From NCBI RefSeq assembly GCF_017875465.1, contig NZ_JAGGMQ010000001.1:4216001-4280000 (forward strand): a DNA stretch of 64,000 bases, in the 5' to 3' direction. This document shows positions 43,842-52,336 of this stretch, in pieces. Below the pieces are notes generated by a model. That model was not told the DNA's origin, ran no database searches, and saw only the letters and a program-made list of their open reading frames with translations. Source of the DNA: Winslowiella toletana (GTDB taxonomy: Bacteria; Pseudomonadota; Gammaproteobacteria; Enterobacterales; Enterobacteriaceae). Made by a program: the position numbers and the translations under genes. How positions within the stretch are numbered: position 1 is the stretch's first letter; the number at the start of each line of letters is the position of its first letter.

Positions 43842-44135
43842 TCATTGTTTATCTGCCGGTTTTTTAATTATGGGCAAAAATGGAACTCTGGGTACCCTCG
43901 GTTCCGAAGCCTTAGCGTAGCGGCTGGGCCAGATCTCAGAGGGATGTATTGCCAGGGCGTTTGCAATCAGCCACTCCCCTCTGGGCCAGGGGCGCGTAAG
44001 CGCGTTGTATAATGTAGGTGATGCAAGCCCGGCGCCCCTTGATATTGCACTTAGTGTTGTTCCACTTTTTTTTATCGCTGCCACTATGTCTGCTGGATGC
44101 CAATCCTTGCTCTGATAATATTTAACTCTTCTCAT
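43842..44135 (-). CDS. Ner/Nlp-family DNA-binding protein (cassette 2)
   Basis: A 97-aa protein with the same family core as the one at 30,701: HPADIVAAIKKSGTTLSAISRGAGLASPTLYNALTRPWPRGEWLIANALAIHPSEIWPSRYAK. AGGAG stands 8 bp before the ATG at 44135. The C-terminal 25 residues are basic and Pro-rich. It is divergent from two XRE genes across a 170-bp AT-rich gap containing AAGTT/AACTT and GAAGT/ACTTC inverted repeats. Probably represses or switches the neighbouring promoters. Confidence 0.85.
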   Translation of the reverse strand: MRRVKYYQSKDWHPADIVAAIKKSGTTLSAISRGAGLASPTLYNALTRPWPRGEWLIANALAIHPSEIWPSRYAKASEPRVPRVPFLPIIKKPADKQ

Positions 44136-44305
44136 AATTATCTCCTGTTAAGTTTAACTTCAACAGGTAAATATTAAATCTAAAATCGGCGAATAAAAAG
44201 ATAAATTTGAAGTTTTACTTCTTTTATTAAATATTTTATTTAAGATATTCTTGCCACTCTGGATTGATAATAAAATAAAGATATGTCCTTCAATAAGGTG
44301 GTTAA

Positions 44306-44593
44306 GTGATTGGAAAACGTTTGAAACTGGCCAGAGTCAATATGAAGTTGACGCAAGCTGAATTGGGAAGCAAAGCTGGAATAGATGAGGAAACTGCCAG
44401 CTCCCGGGTCAGCCAATATGAAAGGGAAATCAGCGAGCCAAGTTTTGCCATTGTCCGTCAATTTGCACTGGTTTTAGATGTCCCCGGGGCTTACTTCTAT
44501 GCAGAGGATGACGATCTGGCTTCATTGATCCTGCAATATCACCGGTTCAAAAAAGAGAGACCCGAAAGCTTTGTTATGTTGATTCCCAGGTAG
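44306..44593 (+). CDS. XRE/Cro-family regulator (cassette 2, first)
   Basis: A 95-aa helix-turn-helix protein (MIGKRLKLARVNMKLTQAELGSKAGIDEETASSRVSQYEREISEPSFAIVRQFALVLDVPGAYFYAEDDDLASLILQYHRF). It is a paralogue of the next gene and a more distant relative of the cassette 1 XRE proteins, sharing the AxSRxxQYER core and the FY-DDL end. Start is a GTG with AAGGTGG 6 bp upstream. Divergent from the Ner-type gene. Confidence 0.84.
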   Translation: MIGKRLKLARVNMKLTQAELGSKAGIDEETASSRVSQYEREISEPSFAIVRQFALVLDVPGAYFYAEDDDLASLILQYHRFKKERPESFVMLIPR

Positions 44594-44734
44594 ATCTGGC
44601 CAAGCCATTATTTTTCATATAGACAGTGGAGCCTTACGTGATGAGTAACATAAATTCTTAAAAAATATTTAAAATAATTATGCCATTTAGCTGATAATCA
44701 CATGCACTGTCATATAAGCATGGAAGGCTGAACA

Positions 44735-45022
44735 ATGATTGGTAAACGACTCAGGCTGGCAAGAGTAAATGCAAACCTGACGCAGAGTGAACTGGGACGT
44801 CGCGCAGGTATGGATGGTGAGTCCGCAAGTACCCGGATAAGCCAGTATGAAAGGGGAACTCACGCTCCCGATTTCAAGCTTGTCTGCAAGTTCGCAGTGG
44901 TGCTGGATGTTCCGGAAGCCTGGTTTTATGCGGTTGATGAAGATCTCGCCGCGATGATACTTCAATACCATCGTTACAAAAAAAATAATCCTGGCGCCGG
45001 GATTGTGATCTTGCCTCAATAG
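44735..45022 (+). CDS. XRE/Cro-family regulator (cassette 2, second)
   Basis: A 95-aa paralogue of the preceding protein (MIGKRLRLARVNANLTQSELGRRAGMDGESASTRISQYERGTHAPDFKLVCKFAVVLDVPEAWFYAVDEDLAAMILQYHRYKK). GGAAGG precedes the ATG. The 3' end overlaps the end of the converging VirB4-like gene by 7 bp, so transcription from this cassette would run antisense into the transfer operon unless stopped. I see no terminator between them. Confidence 0.84.
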   Translation: MIGKRLRLARVNANLTQSELGRRAGMDGESASTRISQYERGTHAPDFKLVCKFAVVLDVPEAWFYAVDEDLAAMILQYHRYKKNNPGAGIVILPQ

Positions 45023-47670
45023 GACTGTTCAATCTTTTCAGCAATGATTATCGCTGCATCCAGTTCACTAATCCCCAGCGCCTGCATCAGTGCATAACGC
45101 TCGGCCTTTTCATGCTTCTCGGTCATCGCCAGTGCAAGGTACAAAGGAGGGGGCACTACCCGAAACAGGCCTTCTGTTTTAGATGACAGCACGACACCCT
45201 CGGTATATTGCCCCGGCGATTTACGTGCGGATTGCAGCAGCAACCGCTGTTCTTCAGTCAGCGCTTTAAAGCGGCAAACCTGCGCAATTTCCTCTTCCGG
45301 CATCACCAGCAGTTCCCACCACTCGATCATATTCAGCAGCTTCTTAGCTTCATCCGGAAAATCTGCCAGATTCTGGGTAGCCAGCCACAGCCAGATGCCC
45401 AGCTTGCGCCACATCTTGGAGCCTTTAGCCAGGAACTTAGCCAGCAACGGGTTAACGGTAATGATATGCGCCTCATCGGTGATATTAACGATGGCACGTG
45501 CCAGATGCTGATCCCGTTCGCCCAGATTATTAATATGGTTAATCAGTGAAATATAGGCAATGGCTAACTGCGCTTCATAGCCTTCACGCGCAAAGGTCGC
45601 CAGGTCTACCAGCGTGATATCCGCTTCCGGCCAGATTTGTCCTTCGCGGTTAAACAGCTCACCTTCAAACCCCGAACAAAACAGGTTAATGGATTCTGCC
45701 ATCTCATAAGCCCGGTTGCGGCGTGGGGCAGGGAGTGTTTCATCCTTAGCGATGACAAATAAAGCCTCGCGGACGTCCTGCGTCAGCGTCTGTCGCTGCT
45801 GCTGGTGGCAGATATTTGCCGCCGCGATAATGGCCTGCCGGATCATTGCCCGGTCAGGGCGGGTCAGCCGTGCGTCTTCCTTGTGCTCACCACCGGTAAT
45901 CATCAGCCTTGCGGTAATCTCCATTTCTCCGAGGATATCCCGCTGCTCGTCATTATCATCCTGTTCATCACTGTCAGGCAGCTCGCCGCTAACGATATTT
46001 TCTGCCACCAGTCGCCAGGCATCAGCAAACAGAGGGAGGGTAACGCCACTGCCTGGATGCAGGCTGATTCTGTTGACGCTTAGCCCATAGCGCCCGGCGT
46101 ACTGTGCGATCAGACCAAATGAGTTGCCAGCTTCGACAATAAACAGCCGTGGACGATGCAGCGCTAACAGCTGGGCGATTTTTGCATTCAGGGTGGCTGA
46201 TTTACCGGCACCGGTGGGGCCGAGCAGCAGCAGATGACCATTTTTAGCGCGGTCCAGTTTGTTTAACGGGTCGAAGCACAGTGGTGCGCCACCTCGATTA
46301 AAGTAGCTGATGCCCGGATTGCCAGTGCCGGTCTCACGCCCCCATAGCGGCGCCAGGCTGGCAAGATGTTGCACAAAGTTAAAACGGGTATACAGGGCGC
46401 GCTTATCGCGGGAGGGATCGAAGCACATCGGTAACCAGCGCAGCCAGGCGCTGAGTGGTGCCACCTCATGGTTTTCCTGCACCGGCACCAGCCCGGCGTT
46501 AAGTAATGTGCTGTTGAGTTGATACTGATTCTGGCGCAGGGTGGGTAAGTCGCTGGCGGTAAGATAAAACGCCAGAGCACTGCGATAAAGCTTATGGCCC
46601 TGATGCAGATAGTGTTTTACTTCCTGACAGTCGCGCCGGGTGTATTCAGAATCGATGTTTTCACCGATCGCACGGTTTGCCAGCAGGTTAAGATGATCCT
46701 CCAGCAAATCCTGTGGATGGATGACCACCGTCATACTCAATATTGAACCCGGCGGCAACAGATCAAACAGGGCATTGGTTCCTTCGCCGCGCGACGTTTC
46801 ACCGGTCAGTAAGCTGGGCTGAGGCACGCGACGCAGGCGGTCGACGACAACCACTTTATGCGGCTGACTATCCAGCCACCATACGCCAGCTGAACTGTCT
46901 GAACGGGGTTCACTAAGCAATAATCGCTCAGCAAAATCTGTTAATACCGTTGCGTCGGCTAAATCCAGCGTTCGGTAGACCTGCTTTTTATCTGGCAGCA
47001 AAACGGGGGCGGGGTTAAACCATTTAAGCAGCCAGCGATGAATATCCTGCTCGTTCTGGCGTAAAGCCGTGATGCCGGCGCTTTTCAATACGCTGATAAT
47101 GCGCTCACAGATATGATTGAGTGCCATCTCGGGCGGGAGTGATGACGAAGGTGCTGAAGGCAACCAGCGATAAATCACCATTCGGGTGCGTCGCCACCTT
47201 GCTCGCCAGCGGGTACGGGTGACGGTGTTATCTAAAAACAGACCCTCTGGTCGGCTAAGATTATTAAGATGGCGCTGCATCTGCGCCAGCCACTCGCGGG
47301 TGAAGTCAGTGTTTTTAGCTTCAGCGACAGCATACTCACTGAGTTGTGCCAGCCAGCTATCTGCATCATCTTCATCCTGACAGAAAAACTGTACTACCCA
47401 AGGCGCTTTATCGTCTTCATCAAAACTGTCCTGCAAAGCATCGGCTATCCGGTCTCTGACATTCTCCAGCCAGGCAACTGAGCGTCCTTCAGTTGCCACC
47501 GGTATCAGTTCATAGACGGCTCCGACTGAACGGCCATCTTCCAGCAAAAGCGCCTGGCTTTCCGGTAAGAATTCCACCCATGGCAGATGATCGACAAACG
47601 AGGGACCTCTGATCTCGTCTTGCCTGCGGAGCCGCTCGCTGTAGCGTCCGGTGCGTTCGACGTAGCGCAT
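45016..47670 (-). CDS. traC: VirB4/TraC-like conjugative transfer ATPase (TIGR03744)
   Basis: An 884-aa ATPase of the MPF_G secretion system. The Walker A motif GPTGAGKS is at 484-491, in HLLLLGPTGAGKSATLNAKIAQL; the Walker B region is NITDEAHIITVNPLLAKFLAKG, and the late motif LWLATQNLADFPDEAKK follows. It is cytoplasmic and membrane-associated and powers pilus assembly and DNA export. The start codon directly follows the stop of the TIGR03751 lipoprotein gene. The length is slightly below the 900 or more residues typical of the family. Confidence 0.92.
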   Translation of the reverse strand: MRYVERTGRYSERLRRQDEIRGPSFVDHLPWVEFLPESQALLLEDGRSVGAVYELIPVATEGRSVAWLENVRDRIADALQDSFDEDDKAPWVVQFFCQDEDDADSWLAQLSEYAVAEAKNTDFTREWLAQMQRHLNNLSRPEGLFLDNTVTRTRWRARWRRTRMVIYRWLPSAPSSSLPPEMALNHICERIISVLKSAGITALRQNEQDIHRWLLKWFNPAPVLLPDKKQVYRTLDLADATVLTDFAERLLLSEPRSDSSAGVWWLDSQPHKVVVVDRLRRVPQPSLLTGETSRGEGTNALFDLLPPGSILSMTVVIHPQDLLEDHLNLLANRAIGENIDSEYTRRDCQEVKHYLHQGHKLYRSALAFYLTASDLPTLRQNQYQLNSTLLNAGLVPVQENHEVAPLSAWLRWLPMCFDPSRDKRALYTRFNFVQHLASLAPLWGRETGTGNPGISYFNRGGAPLCFDPLNKLDRAKNGHLLLLGPTGAGKSATLNAKIAQLLALHRPRLFIVEAGNSFGLIAQYAGRYGLSVNRISLHPGSGVTLPLFADAWRLVAENIVSGELPDSDEQDDNDEQRDILGEMEITARLMITGGEHKEDARLTRPDRAMIRQAIIAAANICHQQQRQTLTQDVREALFVIAKDETLPAPRRNRAYEMAESINLFCSGFEGELFNREGQIWPEADITLVDLATFAREGYEAQLAIAYISLINHINNLGERDQHLARAIVNITDEAHIITVNPLLAKFLAKGSKMWRKLGIWLWLATQNLADFPDEAKKLLNMIEWWELLVMPEEEIAQVCRFKALTEEQRLLLQSARKSPGQYTEGVVLSSKTEGLFRVVPPPLYLALAMTEKHEKAERYALMQALGISELDAAIIIAEKIEQSY

Positions 47671-48051
47671 TCACAACGGCGCCTCGCGCTCCCCCGGTAA
47701 GGCATACTGGGTATGGGAATAGAAGGGGAATACGGTGCTGTAGCCGGGTACCGGTGTAGTGCGGTTCCCTGCCAGATGCGGGAAGATATACAGCACCATA
47801 TCCGGGTCTGGCAGACGGGGAAATAGCTGGTGGATTTCATTAGTGGCGTTACGGCTGTAGCTTCGCTGGTCGGATACTTGCGCCGGTGTGCGGCGCAACA
47901 GAGAACGGCTATCCAGCAGTAACTGCGTGCCGCCGCTTTGCTGTTGCCACAGTTTTAGCATGGTGGTGTCCTTGTCGACCGGCATCATCTGTTGTTGTGA
48001 GGTACTACAGGCGCTGAGCAACACCAGTGGGAGAATTGTTAATCTTTTCAT
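47671..48051 (-). CDS. conjugative lipoprotein, TIGR03751 family
   Basis: A 126-aa lipoprotein: signal MKRLTILPLVLLSACS with the lipobox LSAC (lipidated Cys15). The segment LFPRLPDPDMVLYIFPHLAG and the later VPGYSTVFPFYSHTQYALPGE are family hallmarks. It is a TraV-like outer-membrane component of the secretion core. Its start overlaps the upstream stop by 1 bp and its stop touches the VirB4-like start. Confidence 0.9.
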   Translation of the reverse strand: MKRLTILPLVLLSACSTSQQQMMPVDKDTTMLKLWQQQSGGTQLLLDSRSLLRRTPAQVSDQRSYSRNATNEIHQLFPRLPDPDMVLYIFPHLAGNRTTPVPGYSTVFPFYSHTQYALPGEREAPL

Positions 48052-49397
48052 CAGTCGAGTTCTCCACCTTGCTTATCTGCGGTGGCGTATTTCACCTTAC
48101 GCCCCGCTGGTGCGTAATCAATGGCCAGCGGCTGACTGATATGCACCGCAACCCGGTGGCCGGGCGGCACATAGATGGCATCAAAACTCTGCCCAAAGTG
48201 CTGCTTCATCCAGTCAGCGGTATCTTTCAGGCCGCCACCCAGTGCCTGCCCCAGCACGTACTTGCCGTTATTACCGGTTACCGCGCTGACAAGATTGCCG
48301 CCTTCAACGGCGGTGGTGTTCTGGCTGTTGGCAAAAGCCTGCGCGGCAGCGCTGGATCCTGACAGCAAAAACTGTGAGCTGAGATACTGCGCGGTATTAC
48401 TCTTCCGCGCGCCGGGAACGCAGGGAAGTCCCTGTTCATCTGACAGCCAGCCAATATCACTGGCTGAGTCGCTGCTATTTTTGCGGTCCGGAACGGTACG
48501 TATGGTGCCGTCATTAAACACAAAGGTGACCGAGTGTATCTGCCCGCGTACGCATGACAGCGTCCAGTCACCGGACGCGGTGCCGGAGATAACCGCACCG
48601 GTCACATCCGGCAATTCGATGCCATTGGCCGTCAGGTTGCTGCTGCCAATCAGAATTTTGAACGGGTAGGGATCGCTGACGCTACCGTTTACCGGAATAC
48701 GACCGATCAGGGCGGTCATCGCCACTGAACCTATCAGCGTGGCATTTTCGGGCAGGGTATAAACGGGTTTGTCGGCAGGGAGAAGATCACTGTGCCTGTT
48801 TGTTGCCGAATTAATCTCTGTGGCATGACCAAACTCAACCGGCAGATTTACGCGTGTAGTTTTATCCGCTGGCGCGTCCAGGGGGGCGACCCAGCGCACT
48901 TCATCTTCCACGCCGGAAGGCAGTTCACCGGGGGGCAGGCCAAGATCCGCGGGGATATCGCTATCATTATTTTTGCTTTTGGTCGCGGATAAACCGTGGA
49001 TCTCATCTTCAAGTTTATCCAGCAAACCCTGCTGGTGTCTGTCCAGCTCGGTTTTCAGTTCGACCTGATTATCATGCACGGTGTTATTTAAGCGTGTTTC
49101 CAGCGTCTGTTGCTGTTCACGCAGACGCCGGTTTTCTTCCTGCTGAGACTGACTGGCGCTGGCGATCTGCTGCAATGCCTGACGATATTGCTTCATCTGG
49201 GCCACCAGTGTGGCAAGCGTATCGGCAGGAGAATCTCCATCGATGCCAAGATCGTGTAACTGCTGAGGAGTCAGATCCGCGACGCTATTTGAGCTGCTAT
49301 GTGTGGCTGACTGCCGGTTGAAGTGCCGCACAACCAACAGCGTGGTCAGCAGTATCAGCAGTGGCACCCCAATTTTTAACAGTCCGCTGATACGCAT
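48051..49397 (-). CDS. conjugative core protein, TIGR03752 (TraB/VirB10-like)
   Basis: A 448-aa inner-membrane-anchored protein: a short cytoplasmic N-terminus, one membrane helix (IGVPLLILLTTLLVV), a coiled coil at about 60-140 (MKQYRQALQQIASASQSQQEENRRLREQQQTLETRL), then a periplasmic VirB10-type beta domain (LIGSVAMTALIGRIPVNG.VSDPYPFKILIG) ending in GHRVAVHISQPLAIDY. It bridges the inner and outer membranes in the pore. It overlaps its neighbours by 1 bp on both sides. Confidence 0.9.
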   Translation of the reverse strand: MRISGLLKIGVPLLILLTTLLVVRHFNRQSATHSSSNSVADLTPQQLHDLGIDGDSPADTLATLVAQMKQYRQALQQIASASQSQQEENRRLREQQQTLETRLNNTVHDNQVELKTELDRHQQGLLDKLEDEIHGLSATKSKNNDSDIPADLGLPPGELPSGVEDEVRWVAPLDAPADKTTRVNLPVEFGHATEINSATNRHSDLLPADKPVYTLPENATLIGSVAMTALIGRIPVNGSVSDPYPFKILIGSSNLTANGIELPDVTGAVISGTASGDWTLSCVRGQIHSVTFVFNDGTIRTVPDRKNSSDSASDIGWLSDEQGLPCVPGARKSNTAQYLSSQFLLSGSSAAAQAFANSQNTTAVEGGNLVSAVTGNNGKYVLGQALGGGLKDTADWMKQHFGQSFDAIYVPPGHRVAVHISQPLAIDYAPAGRKVKYATADKQGGELD

Positions 49398-50185
49398 TAT
49401 GGCTTAACCTCCCTGGTGCCGGTGGGCTCAGGAAGAATCGCCTGAGAAAGGTCACCATGCTGCGTCACCAGATAAACCACGGTGGTATCGCCGTCACTCC
49501 CCGCAGGTTCCAGCGTGTCATGCTGGAAAGCAGCAGCATAGAACTGGCCCTGCAGATCGCGTGGATCAACAACCAGACGGCACACGCTCTGGTTTTTGAG
49601 CAGGACGGCGGTAACAGTAGTTGAATCAACGCGCCATGCCATCAGCGGTGAGGTGCGCACCGGCATATTCGGCAAAAGGGTAGTAACAGTGTGCGGCAGA
49701 TGGGGCGGTATCATGCTGACGCCCGGTAAACTCTCCACCGTGCGTAGCGGAGCATAGAGGCTTTGCGCGGCATATCGCACTAATAACACCACCAGCGGTT
49801 CAGCCGAAGAGCTGGATGATGGTGGCGACGCTGTTGATCCAGCAGTAGAGGTAAATACCAGACGCAAAGGCTCCAGTGACTGCTGTTTATCACTGGCACT
49901 GATATCCAGCAGTACCAGTTCGCCGTTATTAATATCACGCAGTTGCAGGCGAGCTGACGGGAAACTTTTAGAGGCGAGCAGATACAGCATGCCGTCAGCG
50001 CTCTGAATGCGCAGCTTGCCGTCGAGCGAAGCGGGATAACCCACCTTAAACTGTCTGTCGGTCTGTATTAATCTTTCCTGACCGGTTACCAGCGCCACCG
50101 GAATCGGCACTCGCTCCCATTGCAGGATTTCGGTGGCGAATACTGGTGTGCTGATTAACAGCGCGAACAGAATGACTATTTTCAT
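49397..50185 (-). CDS. conjugative protein, TIGR03749 (TraK-like secretin partner)
   Basis: A 262-aa exported protein with signal peptide MKIVILFALLISTPVFA and the LQWERVPIPVALVTGQERLI opening of the family, beta-rich after that. It probably forms the outer ring with the TIGR03751 lipoprotein. I start at ATG 50185, inside the end of the preceding gene (4-bp overlap); the longer frame from 50257 has no signal peptide at its start. Confidence 0.88.
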   Translation of the reverse strand: MKIVILFALLISTPVFATEILQWERVPIPVALVTGQERLIQTDRQFKVGYPASLDGKLRIQSADGMLYLLASKSFPSARLQLRDINNGELVLLDISASDKQQSLEPLRLVFTSTAGSTASPPSSSSSAEPLVVLLVRYAAQSLYAPLRTVESLPGVSMIPPHLPHTVTTLLPNMPVRTSPLMAWRVDSTTVTAVLLKNQSVCRLVVDPRDLQGQFYAAAFQHDTLEPAGSDGDTTVVYLVTQHGDLSQAILPEPTGTREVKP

Positions 50186-50850
50186 AACGGCTCCAGCGGT
50201 GTATCCGCCACCAGATGCTGCGGCGCGCCCGCAAAGCAGTCTATCGCCAGTCCCCACGGATTCTTTTCCGCATCGATGGCATAGCGCACTACCTTTAACG
50301 GATAACGCACCAGAACCCGCTTCACCGGCTCGTTATGCAGATATTCATCGACGGCAACATCAAGCATTACGCGCCAGCTGTCCCGGCTGAGAACCTGAAC
50401 GCGGTTTACCGTCTTTCCCTGTGCGGTGCGAATGCTGTCGCCAAACCCGTGATCGGGAATTTCATACACTCCACGTACCCGATCACGTAACTCGCCACCC
50501 TCTTTACGCAACTGATAGTCCTTATTCAGCCATGCCAGGCAGGACGGTGTGATATAGGCCTGCAAGCGGTGAATATTGCGGGCATAGTCAGCTTCGCCAT
50601 TGGCAGGCCAGCGATTAAGCTGCTGGAACAGGTACACAGTGAAGGCATAAACGCTGGCGGGCGGGATTAGCCACCATGGCTGGGTGCTGCCGCTACGCAG
50701 ATCGGGAGGGAGGTAAACGGTGAGGTGTTGCGGAGCGGAGTACCAGCCGTATCCCATCCCGGCAATAATTATGCTCTGCACCATCAGCGCGATTTTAAGG
50801 GACTTCAGATGGGAATCGCGCTCTGCCAGCGCATGACGGAACTGGCTCAT
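50182..50850 (-). CDS. conjugative protein, TIGR03746 (TraE-like)
   Basis: A 222-aa protein with one N-terminal membrane helix (SLKIALMVQSIIIAGMGYGWYSA) and a periplasmic VirB8/TraE-like domain (DLRSGSTQPWWLIPPASVYAFTVYLFQQLNRWPANGE...). It is an inner-membrane scaffold of the pilus machine. ATGA-type overlaps with both neighbours indicate tight coupling. Confidence 0.9.
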   Translation of the reverse strand: MSQFRHALAERDSHLKSLKIALMVQSIIIAGMGYGWYSAPQHLTVYLPPDLRSGSTQPWWLIPPASVYAFTVYLFQQLNRWPANGEADYARNIHRLQAYITPSCLAWLNKDYQLRKEGGELRDRVRGVYEIPDHGFGDSIRTAQGKTVNRVQVLSRDSWRVMLDVAVDEYLHNEPVKRVLVRYPLKVVRYAIDAEKNPWGLAIDCFAGAPQHLVADTPLEPL

Positions 50851-51200
50851 TTCAGGCTCCGGCGGATAACCCAGACATCGCTGTTAATCATTAACTGCCG
50901 GTCCCCCAGCCCGTGCTGTGCCAGCCAGGCGGCGAGGGCCTGGTAGAGCCAGCTGTCGGGGCGTCCGCGTTTAAGCCGCGCCAGCCATCTTCCTCCCGAC
51001 TGAACACAGAGCGCGGCGCAGGCCAGCATAGATGTGGGAATTAGCGGCCAGTGCCCGCTAAACAGTGTCAGCAGCGTACCCGCCACTGCACCTGCCATCA
51101 GCCCAGCCGCAAGTGCCATCATCAGTTCGGTAACGGTCAGCCCGCGGAACACAGTGGGTTCGCGGTTGAGGCGGTCAGGAAGAAAGTTGATGGTAGCCAT
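50847..51200 (-). CDS. conjugative membrane protein, TIGR03750 (TraL-like)
   Basis: A 117-aa protein with two adjacent membrane helices (ELMMALAAGLMAGAVAGTLLTLF and WPLIPTSMLACAALCV) after a cytoplasmic MATINFLPDRLNREPTVFRGLT start, as in TraL-like proteins. It probably anchors the pilus base. The ATG at 51200 begins right after the upstream stop; the in-frame ATG at 51224 is less likely. Confidence 0.88.
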   Translation of the reverse strand: MATINFLPDRLNREPTVFRGLTVTELMMALAAGLMAGAVAGTLLTLFSGHWPLIPTSMLACAALCVQSGGRWLARLKRGRPDSWLYQALAAWLAQHGLGDRQLMINSDVWVIRRSLK

Positions 51201-51201
51201 A

Positions 51202-51531
51202 TCAGAGAATTTCCGTAGCCTCATTCAGTAGCCAGATGATAATCACCAGCAGCATGGTGCCGACACCTGCCATGGCACCCAGATCTTTCCACTGCTTTTT
51301 GCCGTGCTGGATCTCGGAGTAGGTGGCAACACAGTTATTTGCCACTACCAGAAAACCAACGGCGCAAATACCCAGCGCCAGCAGAATAACGATGTCATAG
51401 CCATAGTTGCGGATAGTTTCGATAGTGCCTCTGCCTTTACCCCGGGAAGGATCTTCCATATGTGGCAAATCGGCATATGCGAAGGCGGTATGAAGCCAGA
51501 TTGGGTAAGACGTGAATCGTGACAGGCGCAT
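51202..51531 (-). CDS. conjugative pilin-like protein, TIGR03745 (DUF2976)
   Basis: A 109-aa protein with a leader region ending HTAFAYADLP and two later membrane helices (YDIVILLALGICAVGFLVVANNCVA and MAGVGTMLLVIIIWLL), the shape of TraA/VirB2-type pilins. It is the probable pilus subunit. The neighbours (TIGR03758 upstream, TIGR03750 downstream) support the call. Confidence 0.87.
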   Translation of the reverse strand: MRLSRFTSYPIWLHTAFAYADLPHMEDPSRGKGRGTIETIRNYGYDIVILLALGICAVGFLVVANNCVATYSEIQHGKKQWKDLGAMAGVGTMLLVIIIWLLNEATEIL

Positions 51532-51542
51532 TTACCACCTCG

Positions 51543-51776
51543 TTAACTCAGCACCAGCAAGAAACTCACCAGCAACAGCAGCAGCGTTCTGGCCGCCATT
51601 CCACCAAGCTCACGCCAGCTCAGCCGATGGCTGGCAACCCCCCGGTAAGCACTTATCAGTGCCCAGCTACTCCATAGCAATAGCGTGGCGCAGAACAAGC
51701 TCAGCATCAGCAGATTAACGGCCTGCGGATCTGTAAGGCTTCCGGCCCTGAACGCGTTAATTTGCTCATCACTCAT
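51543..51776 (-). CDS. conjugative membrane protein, TIGR03758 (DUF3262)
   Basis: A 77-aa protein with two membrane helices (VNLLMLSLFCATLLLWSSWALIS and TLLLLLVSFLLVLS) and the family's FRAGSL opening. Its role in the pilus system is not established. It overlaps the RAQPRD gene by 8 bp and is 11 bp from the TIGR03745 gene. Confidence 0.86.
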   Translation of the reverse strand: MSDEQINAFRAGSLTDPQAVNLLMLSLFCATLLLWSSWALISAYRGVASHRLSWRELGGMAARTLLLLLVSFLLVLS

Positions 51777-52083
51777 GAGACGTGTGCTCCAGACGGAATT
51801 GGGCGTTCAGTTCTTGCGGTGTTCGTGGCTGTGCGCGTGCCGGTATCAGGTAATGCTGTATACCCTGACGGATAATGCCAATATCCCGATGTGCTTTACG
51901 ATAATCGAAGAAATATCTGGCTTCCGGTGCGCTGTCGGCTCCCTGTTCAGCGCGCTCAAGGGTGTTTTCAATATGGTCCAGCTGCCTGAGGGCAAGGGCA
52001 AGCTGTTCGGACTCAGTGCTGTCGGCGGCAGACGACAGGCAGGAGTGGCTTAGTAATACCCACATCAATATCCTGATACGCAT
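51769..52083 (-). CDS. RAQPRD-family conjugative element protein (TIGR01690)
   Basis: A 104-aa exported protein with signal peptide MRIRILMWVLLSHSCLSSAA and helical body. The family's name motif is partly visible as RAQPR in HYLIPARAQPRTPQEL. It is found only in ICE/plasmid MPF_G clusters and probably acts in the periplasm. It is the first gene of this leftward pilus run; the cargo operon lies upstream. Confidence 0.88.
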   Translation of the reverse strand: MRIRILMWVLLSHSCLSSAADSTESEQLALALRQLDHIENTLERAEQGADSAPEARYFFDYRKAHRDIGIIRQGIQHYLIPARAQPRTPQELNAQFRLEHTSHE

Positions 52084-52336
52084 AACCTTACCCCACTGAG
52101 CCCGAACAGGGGGTTAGCATGGGAGTTGATCGGGATTTTGGCAGCAGGAAATTCGTTGTCGGGGTGGGAGAATTTATTAGGGGGGGATTGAACGCCTTCA
52201 CCTGGTCCCACTTTGAGCTAAACCTGATTTGACAGTCGGCTTTGTGCCAAAAGCGGAAGCTGGAGTGCCAAAGACTCTCTAATAGTGGATGGGTAATTTT
52301 GCAGGGGTGTTTACATAGCGCTTCGCTTGCTGCCTT

